NCBI RefSeq assembly: GCF_000159695.1
Contig: NZ_CM000955.1
Location: 1,776,524-1,840,523, forward strand
Direction of reading: 5' to 3'
DNA: 64,000 nucleotides
From: Finegoldia magna ATCC 53516
Lineage (GTDB): Bacteria > Bacillota > Clostridia > Tissierellales > Peptoniphilaceae
In this document: positions 1 through 8,200 of the stretch, in pieces
Layout: each line of letters begins with the position of its first letter
Position numbering within the stretch: position 1 is the stretch's first letter
The notes under the pieces: generated by a model
What the model was told of the DNA's origin: nothing
The model's input: only the letters and a program-made list of their open reading frames with translations
The model's database searches: none
Program-made: the position numbers and the translations under genes

Positions 1-608
1 TGGATAATCTTTAAATATTTCCCTAACAACTTCATCCATTTCTCTTTTCTTTAAAGTTACAATTAACTTTTTATATTCGTACTCTTCTTTTTCATAGCTA
101 GTATAGGGATTACCACGACTATCATATCTAGTTCTTTCTACTGTTCTTGTTCTAATTTCGATTTCTTCCTTAAAATCAAGCTTATACATTTTATCGAAAA
201 GCTCTTTTAAAATTCCTTTTACTTCAGATGCTGATTTTACTTCACCACATCTTGAAGTTATATAGGATAAAAGTTCATGGGTATTATGACCAATTTCTCC
301 ATCTTTATTTATAATATATTCGTCATATCCAGGATGACTTGTTTTTACACTTTCGATTTGTGATTGTAGGTCATACTCCATTGATGAAAATTCTTGATTA
401 ACTTCACTTAGAACTGTATCTTGTGATAGGTATGTTGTTGTCATTACTGAGTTAACAGAGTTACTTAATCCACTCATACCAACACTTCCACCACCAATCA
501 TGATTGATAGCATAAGACCTAGTCCTATTACTAGAAATAGAACCATCTTACTTTTTCTTACGATTAGCTCTTTAGAAGCCTTACCTAAACTTAAAATAGC
601 TTTTTTAA
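1..608 (-). pseudogene. 3' part of IS-interrupted CD1108-family conjugative-element protein (continues past window start)
   Basis: This is the C-terminal continuation of the gene whose first part lies at 2182-3648. It was translated by hand on the minus strand. The frame is open from the insertion point at 608 to position 1, with no stop before the window ends. It begins with a cationic stretch (LGKASKELIVRKSK), then a membrane helix (MVLFLVIGLGLMLSIMIGGG), then an extracytoplasmic region rich in acidic and polar residues (HPGYDEYIINKDGEIGH, FDKMYKLDF). This layout matches the CD1108 family of ICE proteins, which usually end in a peptidoglycan-hydrolase (CHAP or NlpC/P60) domain; that domain would lie outside the window. 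The insertion separates this part from its start codon, so no full product is expected. The family call rests on remembered sequence resemblance. Confidence 0.75.
601..608. repeat. Target-site duplication, left copy
   Basis: The octamer TTTTTTAA lies immediately outside the left inverted repeat of the IS256-family element. The identical octamer lies outside the right repeat at 2182-2189. Confidence 0.85.
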
Positions 609-900
609 GGGTATGTGAAAAGTTTTGTGTATCAGCTCCTCCTGATAGGTTGTGAGCTGATATTTTTTTGATTTTTAAAAAATATACTTTTATTACTAAA
701 ATCTGAAAGTTCAGATATTTGTAACCTAATTTTGGCACAATTAAACTAAAAGGTCAAGATTTTTCTAAAAATCTCCCTTTTTGCCTAATTGTATTTCTTA
801 AAAATTTGAAGATTTCTGTCAAGAGCTGGTCGTCAGACCAGGGCTATACCTTTACTCTTGATTGAATGATTCAAATTTTTTATTATCTTTATGGCAAAAT

Positions 901-2117
901 TTAGATTCTGCCTTCAAAAAATATTGATAGTTGTGACAATATTTGATCCCATCCTCTTATTCTACTCGTCCATTTACTTGAAGCATCTACCATCGCTAGA
1001 TACAAGCTTTTTTGTAGGGCGTAGTCACTTGGAAATATTGTTTTGTTTTTTGTTACTTTTCTAAGTTGTCTATTAAAGTTTTCTATGCTATTTGTTGTAT
1101 ATATTAGTTTTCTTATTCCTTCTGGATATTTGAAATATGTTGATAATTCAGCCCAGTTATTTCTCCATGAATTTACACACATTGGGTATTTTTTGCCCCA
1201 TTTTTCTTCAAATATATCTAGATTACTTAGTGCTAGTTCTTCGTTGATGCTTTGTATACTGTTTTTAAGTCTTTCATTAGCTCTTTTATATCTCTATATG
1301 ATACGAATTTTGTTGAATTTCTTATTTGATGAATTATGCATTTTTGAATTTCTGTTTTTGGATATACACTTTCTATTGCTTGGCTAAATCCTGATAAATT
1401 ATCTGTTGAGACTATTAATATATCTTCTAATCCTCGTTCTTTTAATTGATTTAATACCAATAGCCAGTATTTACTTTGATTCATTTTCCTCCTACCCACA
1501 TTCCAAGTATTTCTTTGTATCCTTCTGTATTGTATCCTAGTGGCTATATATACTGCTTTTTTTACTACTATGTTATTTTCTCTTACATGATAGTGTATTG
1601 CATCTAAAAATACAAATGGATATACTTTTTCTAATGGTCTATTTTGCCATTCTTCAATAGTTGGTAGTATTTTATTTGTTATTTTGCTTACCATGGATTC
1701 TGATATTCCAAATCCATAGATTTCTTTTATGTGTGTTGATATGTCTCTTGTTGTCATTCCTTTTGCATACATAGATATTATTTGGTTTTCTATGTTTGAT
1801 ATGTCTTTTTGATATTTTTTCAATGCTTGTGGCTCAAAGGATCCTTCTCTGTCTCGTGGGATGTTTAGGTCTATGTTTCCGTATGATGATTTAACTGTTT
1901 TTTTACTTGATCCATTTCTTGTGTTTAATGACAGTGGTTTTTCACCATATTCATAATCTAGATGTTCATCTAACTCTGCTTTTAACATTTGTTCCATTGT
2001 GTCTCCTAGAAGATCTTTCAAAGCTTCTTGTAAATCTTGTACTGTTTCTGGTTGATATTCTTCAATTAACATCTTGGATATTTTGTTGAGTCTAGTTTCT
2101 GGTCTTTTTCTTGGCAT
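901..2117 (-). pseudogene. IS256-family transposase, frameshifted
   Basis: The 5' frame (2117-1233, 294 aa) and the 3' frame (ending at 901) together make one IS256-type DDE transposase of about 405 aa, the normal family size. The start is an ATG at 2117 behind AGGAGG. The catalytic aspartates are visible in VFLDAIHYH (about residue 172) and IVSTDNLSG (about 239). The glutamate is in TTNSIENFNR, about residue 346 after repair. A single missing base at about 1245-1250 shifts the frame. The first frame ends VYKASTKN, whereas the continuation INEELALSNLDIFEEKWG is in the next frame and reads as normal family sequence. The glutamate lies beyond the shift, so the 294-aa product lacks part of the active site. 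Programmed frameshifting is unlikely, because IS256 transposases are normally single-frame and no slippery run is seen here. Confidence 0.88.
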
Positions 2118-2122
2118 TTTAA

Positions 2123-2155
2123 AATCCTCCTGATTACTATTATATCAGGAGGATT
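2123..2155 (-). promoter_or_regulatory. Hairpin sequestering the transposase ribosome-binding site, with internal promoter
   Basis: A perfect 12-bp inverted repeat (AATCCTCCTGAT at 2123-2134, its complement at 2144-2155) places the transposase Shine-Dalgarno AGGAGG (2131-2126) inside one arm. A TATAAT box (2144-2139) lies across the loop, with a TTGTGT or TTTGTG candidate -35 at about 2166-2160. RNA started from this promoter would begin near 2132 and lack the upstream arm, so its RBS would be free. Readthrough RNA from outside would carry both arms and fold the RBS away. The arrangement parallels the translational protection known for IS10 and IS50. The repeat and boxes are seen directly; the function is inferred. 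Confidence 0.6.
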
Positions 2156-2166
2156 CTATACACAAA

Positions 2167-3648
2167 CTATTTCACAGTCTCTTTTTTAACTCTATCTACC
2201 AGTCTTGTTTCGTGCTTTTTAGCTATCATGCTTTTCATTTGTTTTCTTTGGTAAAACTTCTTAAATCTATTTTTCTTTATATAGGAGTCTGACTTTTTTA
2301 AATCTTCCAAGCCACTTTTAAACTCCAACTTGCTTTTTCTATTTCTTATTTTCTTATCAAGTGTAGATAGCTTTTTTAATGACTTTTTCTTTTTGTCTAA
2401 CTTATACTTCCTTATTCCATGCTGAAGTTTAGAGCTTACATTAGCGGCCTTTTCTCCAGATTCTACACCAGTATTATCAGATCCTGAACTTAAATAATCT
2501 CTCACTAACTCTGATGACTTAGCTCCAGATAATAAAACCCCAGAAGATAGACTTCCTTTAGTTTTATTCTTTAAAATATTATCCTTTAGCTTGCTTTTAG
2601 ACTTTTCAAGCTCTCCAATCTTTTTATCTGATATAAAGTCTTTAACATCTTGTGCCTTCTTAGAATCTTTCGGTGTAACTTTCTTAGATTCATTTTTTAA
2701 GTCATCGATTTTCTTTCGAGTAAATTTATCACTTTCATAATTTTTTCTCTTGTAGTAAGTCTTCTTTTTATTAACTTTCTTTTGTTCTGAAGGTTTAAGG
2801 CTTGTTTCTTTTTCATCTTTTATAAATTCTTGATTATTGTCTTTAAACTCAGGATTATCAAAAGTTTTATCTGTATCAACTTCGTTTAGCTTATTTTCTT
2901 TATCTTTTTCTTTAGAAATTTTCTCCTTATCTCTAAACTTCTTTTCTTGATAAAGTTTCTGTTTTCGCTTTTTATCGATATTAGCATTACTGTCGTTCTT
3001 GCTCACTTCATCTTTAACAAGCTTATCTTTTCTATATATTCTCTTGCTTTTCTCTGCTTCGATAGGTTTATCTTCACTTGTCTGGATTCGCTTAGACTCT
3101 TTCTCGTTGATTTTGTCTTGGAATTTATCCTTACTATGGATAAGTTTATCCTCATAATTTTTAAGAACTTTTCTTTTACTTGATGCCTTCTTATTGCTTA
3201 TTGGTTGAGCGTTAGCTGAAATATCATCTGTTGTTAATTTATTAGAATTAATATTTCTACTGTTTTCACTATCAAAATTTACTTTTTTGAAGTCTACATC
3301 TAAGTCTTCATCAAGTTTAATGCTTTCATCTGTCCTTATTTCAAGATTAGTTTGTTTTGTTTCTTCAACCTTATCCTTATTATCTAAAACTTCTTTTCTG
3401 ATTCTTTCCTTGTTTTTAGACTTCTGAAAATCTTTTAGTTTATCTTGTTTTTGATCTTTAGCTAATACATTCTCATGAATAAGTTTAGATTCTTTTTCTG
3501 AAATTTTATCTCCGAACCTATCCTTATTCTTAATAATCTTATTGGTATAATCATCTGAATGAACAAGTTTACTATCCATATTCTTTTCAGGAGCGTCCCT
3601 ATTTCGTATAATTTTCTTTTGAAAATCTTTTTTTAATTTTTTATCCAT
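2167..3648 (-). CDS. 5' fragment of CD1108-family ICE protein, truncated by the insertion sequence
   Basis: The open frame is 493 aa, but only the part from 3648 to 2182 is original gene; the last codons (ETVK and stop) come from the insertion's right end. The product is extremely lysine-rich and hydrophilic, with repeated D-K-x-x-D/E-K motifs such as LIHSKDKFQDKINEKESKR, which occurs in variant form at least twice. A more conserved segment follows (LSSGSDNTGVESGEKAANV), then a basic region leading to the membrane helix encoded at 1-608. This order is typical of CD1108-family mobile-element proteins. It starts 7 bp after virB4 ends, behind AGGTG, and belongs to the transfer operon. Interruption of this presumed cell-wall hydrolase probably impairs DNA transfer. 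Confidence 0.75.
   Translation of the reverse strand: MDKKLKKDFQKKIIRNRDAPEKNMDSKLVHSDDYTNKIIKNKDRFGDKISEKESKLIHENVLAKDQKQDKLKDFQKSKNKERIRKEVLDNKDKVEETKQTNLEIRTDESIKLDEDLDVDFKKVNFDSENSRNINSNKLTTDDISANAQPISNKKASSKRKVLKNYEDKLIHSKDKFQDKINEKESKRIQTSEDKPIEAEKSKRIYRKDKLVKDEVSKNDSNANIDKKRKQKLYQEKKFRDKEKISKEKDKENKLNEVDTDKTFDNPEFKDNNQEFIKDEKETSLKPSEQKKVNKKKTYYKRKNYESDKFTRKKIDDLKNESKKVTPKDSKKAQDVKDFISDKKIGELEKSKSKLKDNILKNKTKGSLSSGVLLSGAKSSELVRDYLSSGSDNTGVESGEKAANVSSKLQHGIRKYKLDKKKKSLKKLSTLDKKIRNRKSKLEFKSGLEDLKKSDSYIKKNRFKKFYQRKQMKSMIAKKHETRLVDRVKKETVK
2182..2189. repeat. Target-site duplication, right copy
   Basis: The octamer TTTTTTAA directly adjoins the right inverted repeat and matches the left copy at 601-608. 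On the minus strand it encodes the V-K-K codons at the splice point of the interrupted gene. Confidence 0.85.
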
Positions 3649-3655
3649 ATCACAC

Positions 3656-6079
3656 CTACTTAGCTTCTTCTGGTTTTGTTGTCATTAGCTTATATAGCAT
3701 GGTGTCTTTAGGGAATTTATCTATAAATGGAACAATAGTATTTCCGAAGAATAAGAGTCCTTCACCTGCATTTGAATTAGTAATATAGTTTAACTGATAA
3801 GGCGATATTTTTAATTTCTTAGCAAGAATATCTCTATCCCCAGATGCTTGATTTAACATTAGAACAAAGTCTGTATTGTCAAAGATATTTTCAATTTCCT
3901 GACTTGTTAAAAGGTCTTTTACGTTTTGAGTTATGCCTGTTGGAATACCTCCCCATTTTCTAAATCTTTTCCAGATTTCTACTGAATATGAAGCAGTTTG
4001 TGGATCTTTTAATAAAAGGTGGAACTCATCTATATAGTATCTTGTAGACTTGCTTCCTCTATTTAGGGAAACCTTGTTCCAAACTTGGTCTTGAATTACA
4101 AGCATACCTATTTTTTTAAGTTGTGTTCCTAGCTCTTTTATATCAAAACAGAGCAGTTGCCTATTTAGGTCAACATTTGACCTATTATTAAATACATTAA
4201 GACTTCCCTTAACATAAATTTCCATTTCTGTTGCGAGCTTCCTACCGACTCCCTCTTCTTGAGATAGGAGCATATCGTATAAATCTCCTAATATCGGCAT
4301 ATTTTCTGGTTTTGGGTCTTCAAAATATTTTTGATATATCTTTGGTAAGCACCTATCTATAACTGATTTTTCTGCAGCAGTAAGACCAGATCCTCCTACT
4401 ACAAGTTCAAGCATAGACATTATGAAATTTGCCTTATCCTTTAAAGGTGCGTCCCCATCTCCATAGTTCATATTTATATCTAGTGGATTTAGATAGTCCT
4501 TTGACTTTGCTGAAACTTTAATAACTTCTCCATTAAATTGTTTTACAAGGTTTGAATACTCGCCCTCAGGATCACAAATAATTACATCATCATCTGTGAC
4601 AAGAATTGCATTTGCCATCTCTCTCTTTGCCGAGAAAGATTTACCAGAACCTGGTGTTCCTAATATTAGTCCATTAGGGTTCTTTAGTTTCTTCCTATCT
4701 GCCATAATCAAGTTTTGACTAAGGGCATTTAAGCCATAATACAAGGAATTTGCCGAATCAATAAATAGCTCTTCTGTTGTAAAAGGCATAAATACTGCCG
4801 TTGATGACGAAGTTAAAAATCTTTTTATTTCGACTTGATTAACTCCTAAAGTTAAGACAGAAACAAGTCCTTGTTCTTGTTGATGAGATAATCTTTTTAC
4901 CTGACAATTATGTCTGTTAGCAATTGATGAAATTTGAGCAATGGTATTTTCTAATTTTTGATTAGTCCTAGCAAAATTCATCATTACTATGGTAACTACA
5001 AAGAGCCTTTCATCTCTATTTTGTAAGTCAGATAACATGGACTTAACATCAGCCCCAAAAGTATTTATATCTGATGGAATAATATCCATATCATACCCAG
5101 CACGAACTGCTTTCTTTTGTTCTTCAATTTTCATTCTATCCAGGTCTGTGTTTTTTCTCTTAATGAGTTTAATGGCTTCTGCTTGTTCAACTACATCTAT
5201 ATGAAAAGCTACATAAATATTGTCATCAATATCTAAAAACTCAGATAACATTCTGTCTGATAACTCACTTGCAAGTATTTGAAAATGACTTACTGCTCCA
5301 ATATATTTGCCAAACTTAAAATTATTTGCTGGTACAAAATTAAAGATATTGGGAGTTATATGTGATTTTGTAGACTCTTTTTTCTTCAAATCTTTATATG
5401 AAAAATCAAAGTTTTTGTCTGGATTTAACATATCGTGAACAAGTCTTAATCTTTCTTCGCCATCAAGACTTTCTGCTCTTACCCCCATAGATTTAAAGTT
5501 AGATAAAATATCTACTTCAAGTCTATTTAACTTTGCTCTTGCTTGCTCTAGATTATCGGCTTCTGTTGTAAAGGTTATATACTTCATCTTTTTAAGTCCG
5601 TTATTGCCCTTTGCAAGTTGAAGCTTTAACATTTCCCTAAACTCTTTTCTTACATCGTCATAGAAGTCTCCTTTATCAGCAATTTTAATTGCATCTTGTA
5701 GGTCTCTATTTCTTCCTAATTGATTTACATATGAAAGTTCAATGTGGACACTTGGATCAAAAGAATTTAAAAAGTTGGCAAATTGGTTAAAGATTAAATC
5801 TCTATCTTCTTCCAATGCCAACTGGTAATTTATATCTTGAAATGAAATTGTCTTTGAATAATTTTTTTCATCTAACTGGCAAATGCCCTCTGGTAACATT
5901 CTTATATATGGAATAGTATCCTCAACTGTAAATCTCTTTTTCTCTTTCTTTAAAAGTACACTTAGAAGACTATTTGTCGGATCTTTCTTTGTTTTTAGCC
6001 TTCTTACTTCCTTTCGGTCTTTTTTTAATTGTTTTTCCCTTAGATTTAAGTCGCTGATTTGCTTTTTTCTTTGCTTCAA
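3656..6079 (-). CDS. virB4: VirB4-like conjugation ATPase
   Basis: The 807-aa protein is the energising ATPase of a Gram-positive type IV secretion channel, acting at the inner face of the membrane. The Walker A motif GTPGSGKS is at residues 474-481 and Walker B (YYIDEFH) is at about 681-687, with D684-E685. A large VirB4/CagE-type N-terminal domain precedes them. The start is TTG at 6079, six bases after a perfect AGGAGG (6091-6086). Both signals lie inside the 3' end of prgI, so 110 bp are read in two frames. The order prgI-virB4-CD1108 family is the standard one in Tn1549/CTn-type ICEs. No broken motif was seen. Confidence 0.93.
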   Translation of the reverse strand: MKQRKKQISDLNLREKQLKKDRKEVRRLKTKKDPTNSLLSVLLKKEKKRFTVEDTIPYIRMLPEGICQLDEKNYSKTISFQDINYQLALEEDRDLIFNQFANFLNSFDPSVHIELSYVNQLGRNRDLQDAIKIADKGDFYDDVRKEFREMLKLQLAKGNNGLKKMKYITFTTEADNLEQARAKLNRLEVDILSNFKSMGVRAESLDGEERLRLVHDMLNPDKNFDFSYKDLKKKESTKSHITPNIFNFVPANNFKFGKYIGAVSHFQILASELSDRMLSEFLDIDDNIYVAFHIDVVEQAEAIKLIKRKNTDLDRMKIEEQKKAVRAGYDMDIIPSDINTFGADVKSMLSDLQNRDERLFVVTIVMMNFARTNQKLENTIAQISSIANRHNCQVKRLSHQQEQGLVSVLTLGVNQVEIKRFLTSSSTAVFMPFTTEELFIDSANSLYYGLNALSQNLIMADRKKLKNPNGLILGTPGSGKSFSAKREMANAILVTDDDVIICDPEGEYSNLVKQFNGEVIKVSAKSKDYLNPLDINMNYGDGDAPLKDKANFIMSMLELVVGGSGLTAAEKSVIDRCLPKIYQKYFEDPKPENMPILGDLYDMLLSQEEGVGRKLATEMEIYVKGSLNVFNNRSNVDLNRQLLCFDIKELGTQLKKIGMLVIQDQVWNKVSLNRGSKSTRYYIDEFHLLLKDPQTASYSVEIWKRFRKWGGIPTGITQNVKDLLTSQEIENIFDNTDFVLMLNQASGDRDILAKKLKISPYQLNYITNSNAGEGLLFFGNTIVPFIDKFPKDTMLYKLMTTKPEEAK

Positions 6080-6380
6080 GGTATGCCTCCTTTCTTATTC
6101 TCTTAGTTGGTTGATAAAACTTATGAAGATAGAAAAATTTAAAATATTTTTCAAAAGTTAAGGTGTCTTTTTCATATAAGGTTATAAAAAAGATTGGCAG
6201 GGTTACTATTAGCATTACAATGATTGAAACATCATTAGGTAGATATTTCTTCATAAATAAATAGGTTGGTATGCCAATTAGTCCTGCCACAGAAAAACCT
6301 ATAAGTTGTCTTTTAGTTAAGTTAAAGGCAACCTTTGTTTTAATCTTGTCCAAATCTTTTGGTATTGGTACATACGCCAT
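5970..6380 (-). CDS. prgI: PrgI-family conjugation membrane protein
   Basis: This 136-aa protein opens with VPIPKDLDKIKTK and FNLTKRQLI, the PrgI/TcpE-like signature. Two adjacent membrane helices follow at about residues 28-44 and 50-68, then a very basic lysine-rich tail. PrgI-like proteins sit next to VirB4 in Gram-positive type IV secretion systems and are thought to help form the membrane channel. The last 110 bp overlap the start of virB4 in another frame and contain its RBS, so the two are probably translationally coupled. Confidence 0.85.
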   Translation of the reverse strand: MAYVPIPKDLDKIKTKVAFNLTKRQLIGFSVAGLIGIPTYLFMKKYLPNDVSIIVMLIVTLPIFFITLYEKDTLTFEKYFKFFYLHKFYQPTKRIRKEAYLEAKKKANQRLKSKGKTIKKRPKGSKKAKNKERSDK

Positions 6381-6381
6381 T

Positions 6382-6672
6382 TTAATCTCCCTCTACTTCT
6401 TTTTTGGAAAGTTCAAGTATATGGTCATAATTAGATGTTGTTTCTTCTTCTAGGTAGCTAATTCTTTCTTCTAATTCTTCTTGTTTTTCTTCATTTCTGT
6501 CATTGTATTCTCCTTGATACATAACAAATTCATTATGACATCTTCCGAGTCTATTTAATCTTTTCTTTAAGTTTCTAATTTCTTCATTTCTTTTCTTCTC
6601 TTTTAAGATTTCATAAGTTCCTCCCAATAAAATTCCAAGTCCCAATAAAGCACAATTTTTCTTTTTTAACAT
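6382..6672 (-). CDS. Small ICE protein with N-terminal membrane helix and coiled coil
   Basis: This 96-aa protein lies between the VirB6-like gene and prgI, with one or a few bases on either side, so it belongs to the transfer operon. A short hydrophobic stretch (ALLGLGILLGGTYEIL) is followed by charged heptad-like sequence (EEIRNLKKRLNRL, EEKQEELEERISYLEEE) that suggests a coiled coil. No family was recognised. It may be a membrane-anchored accessory of the secretion channel, judged only from position and topology. Confidence 0.7.
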   Translation of the reverse strand: MLKKKNCALLGLGILLGGTYEILKEKKRNEEIRNLKKRLNRLGRCHNEFVMYQGEYNDRNEEKQEELEERISYLEEETTSNYDHILELSKKEVEGD

Positions 6673-6681
6673 TTATTCCTC

Positions 6682-7545
6682 CTAGTGCGTATTCATAATA
6701 CTTTTTGCAACTGTTCCACTCTTAAACATCATAAGTCCAAGTAGTAGAGCATATCCTAATATACTAAACAAGCTTGCGTGAATATCTGTAATCTGTACCG
6801 TCCTTATTAAAACGGTGTAAATACCTAAACATACCATCAAAAACAAACCTTGTAGTCCCAAGGCAAAAAGTCCCTTGATATAATTTGTTCCAATCTGACC
6901 CCATTCTTTATTTCCCATAGTCGCAAATGGTATGGATGATACTGATGAGTAGACATATATTTCAAACATACGCCCATATACTATTAAGGTAATAGTTAAA
7001 GATATACATTGAATTGCAATCCTTACAAGGCTTGTTTCAACTAATATCATCATTAATGCACCAACATCTTTTTCTTTTAATGTATCAACCATTGCAACTA
7101 TTTGATCTCCTGAAACAGTGGCAGAAGTAGTGATTACCCCTGCCGCTTTGTTTACAAGATTTTGTGCCACATCAAAGACTGCCATTGAAAATTCAAAGGC
7201 ATGGCTTGCAAGGTAGACTGCTATAAACATCTTTATAATGTATTTGAAAAACTCAAAAGTATCTGTATCATGCATATTATTTTTTTGCATAACCATATTT
7301 ATGAGTTCAATACATAATACTGCTGTTATAATAAGACCTGCTATTGGAACAATCACATTATCATTAATGTTTTTTATGAAGTTATATACTTCTCCATTCC
7401 AACCCATTGGTGTTTTCCCAACATCAGTTGCAATAACTCCTACCTTGTCATTTATATCTAAGAACATGGACTCAAGATTTGCTTTGATACCTCCGAGTAG
7501 CATATCCTTAAAAAATTCAGTTAGCTTGTCAAAGATACCAAACAT
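6682..7545 (-). CDS. VirB6/TrbL-like conjugation channel protein
   Basis: This 287-aa polytopic protein has about six hydrophobic segments, including VIVPIAGLIITAVLCIELI, FIAVYLASHAFEFSMAVF and LGIYTVLI. N-terminal amphipathic sequence (MFGIFDKLTEFFKDML) precedes the first of them. Its size, topology and place between the Maff2-like gene and prgI/virB4 fit the VirB6/TrbL-like component of CTn-type ICEs, which forms part of the inner-membrane translocation channel. It starts 10 bp after the Maff2-like gene ends. Confidence 0.82.
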   Translation of the reverse strand: MFGIFDKLTEFFKDMLLGGIKANLESMFLDINDKVGVIATDVGKTPMGWNGEVYNFIKNINDNVIVPIAGLIITAVLCIELINMVMQKNNMHDTDTFEFFKYIIKMFIAVYLASHAFEFSMAVFDVAQNLVNKAAGVITTSATVSGDQIVAMVDTLKEKDVGALMMILVETSLVRIAIQCISLTITLIVYGRMFEIYVYSSVSSIPFATMGNKEWGQIGTNYIKGLFALGLQGLFLMVCLGIYTVLIRTVQITDIHASLFSILGYALLLGLMMFKSGTVAKSIMNTH

Positions 7546-7555
7546 AGACTTTCTC

Positions 7556-7771
7556 CTAATTTAAAGCATTTGCAAGTAGTGGAATTAATTTGATACCGAT
7601 TAGTACAATTCCCCCACCAGCCATAAGCTGCTTAATACCTTGAGATTTGGCACCAGGGTTATCATTACCATAACCTTCCATCAAGTTAATAACTCCCCAT
7701 GCTCCTAAACCTGCACCAATTGCAGTTACAAGTGTTTTTAAAACTCCAACTCCAGCTGTAAAAAATTCCAT
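7556..7771 (-). CDS. Maff2-family small membrane (pilin-like) protein
   Basis: This 71-aa peptide has an N-terminal hydrophobic helix (VLKTLVTAIGAGLGAWGVINL), a glycine- and asparagine-rich turn (GYGNDNPGAKSQGIKQL) and a second helix (GGGIVLIGIKLIPLLANAL). This is the Maff2 pattern, thought to be the VirB2-like pilin equivalent of these ICEs. It starts within a few bases of the end of the SSB-like gene and directly precedes the VirB6-like gene. Confidence 0.85.
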   Translation of the reverse strand: MEFFTAGVGVLKTLVTAIGAGLGAWGVINLMEGYGNDNPGAKSQGIKQLMAGGGIVLIGIKLIPLLANALN

Positions 7772-7772
7772 A

Positions 7773-8084
7773 TTATTCCTCCTCGTTTTCTTTCTTATTT
7801 TCTATTTTGTTTAGTGATTTAACTATAAAATTCTTGTAGACCTTATCTCCTTTTTTATTTTCTTTGAAATATCCAAAGACATGGATTAGATCTCCTTTTT
7901 CAAATTCTTTTGCAATTTCTACCTTTTCTCCATATACTGAGCAATTTGTATATTCCTTGCCCTTTCCATAATTTTTTACAAGAGCAAAATTTGCTACTTG
8001 AACATTTTCTCCATCTTTTTCAAATTCTGAAAATTCAGCTTCCTTAACTAAATTTGCATTAATATTTATCATTTCTCTATCCAT
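7773..8084 (-). CDS. SSB-like OB-fold protein of the ICE
   Basis: This 103-aa protein resembles single-strand DNA-binding proteins. The sequence ANFALVKNYGKGKEYTNCSVYGEKVEIAKEF is followed by a strand-turn-strand around VFGYFKENKKGDKVYKNF and a short acidic tail (KENEEE). It is shorter than chromosomal SSB (about 150-180 aa). The ATG follows AAGGAGA at good distance. It leads the operon running into the Maff2, VirB6 and VirB4 genes and probably protects single-stranded ICE DNA during transfer or replication. Confidence 0.72.
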   Translation of the reverse strand: MDREMININANLVKEAEFSEFEKDGENVQVANFALVKNYGKGKEYTNCSVYGEKVEIAKEFEKGDLIHVFGYFKENKKGDKVYKNFIVKSLNKIENKKENEEE

Positions 8085-8122
8085 TAATTTCTTCTCCTTA
8101 ATCCATAAATTTCAATTAAAAA

Positions 8123-8149
8123 AGCGACTGAACTTATATTTCAATCGCT
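8123..8149 (-). terminator. Rho-independent terminator or attenuator ahead of the SSB-like gene
   Basis: On the minus strand AGCGATTGAA and TTCAGTCGCT form a 10-bp stem with one G-U pair, followed by TTTTTT. It lies between the mini-ORF at 8200-8174 and the SSB-like start at 8084, so it would cut upstream transcription or attenuate the operon. TATAAGACA just upstream also precedes the terminator at 13193-13222. Confidence 0.65.
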
Positions 8150-8173
8150 AAATGTCTTATATATTAAATTGTT

Positions 8174-8200
8174 TTAAGTGGGACTTCTTATCCTTACCAT
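8174..8200 (-). CDS. Possible 8-codon leader peptide (MVRIRSPT)
   Basis: A GGAGGT (8210-8205) with four A residues leads to an ATG at 8200 and eight codons ending in TAA. It contains AGG and AGA arginine codons. A terminator hairpin (8123-8149) follows, then the SSB-like gene, which is the layout of a translational attenuator. The RBS is as strong as any in the ICE. Chance cannot be excluded for so short a frame, and no clear antiterminator was found. Confidence 0.3.
   Translation of the reverse strand: MVRIRSPT

Larger units (their letters stand above)
609..2181 (-). mobile_element. IS256-family insertion sequence, 1573 bp, with 8-bp target duplication
   Basis: Terminal inverted repeats of about 24 bp lie at the two ends. 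The left end begins GGGTATGTGAAAAG at 609 and the right end, read on the minus strand from 2181, begins GAGACTGTGAAATAG; both continue into TTTGTGTAT. TTTTTTAA directly flanks both sides (601-608 and 2182-2189), the 8-bp duplication expected of IS256-family elements. The transposase reads on the minus strand. Removing the element and one duplication rejoins the host gene in frame. About 290 bp between the transposase stop (901) and the left end carry no gene. They hold two hairpins: a 9-bp stem at 630-638/654-662 and a 6-bp stem with loop GTCA at 826-841. The transposase frame is broken, so this copy is probably not autonomous. Confidence 0.9.

Noticed and set aside
1233..2117. Programmed ribosomal frameshift in the transposase
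   Set aside because: IS256-family transposases are normally one continuous frame, and no heptameric slip site or stimulating structure was seen at the break.
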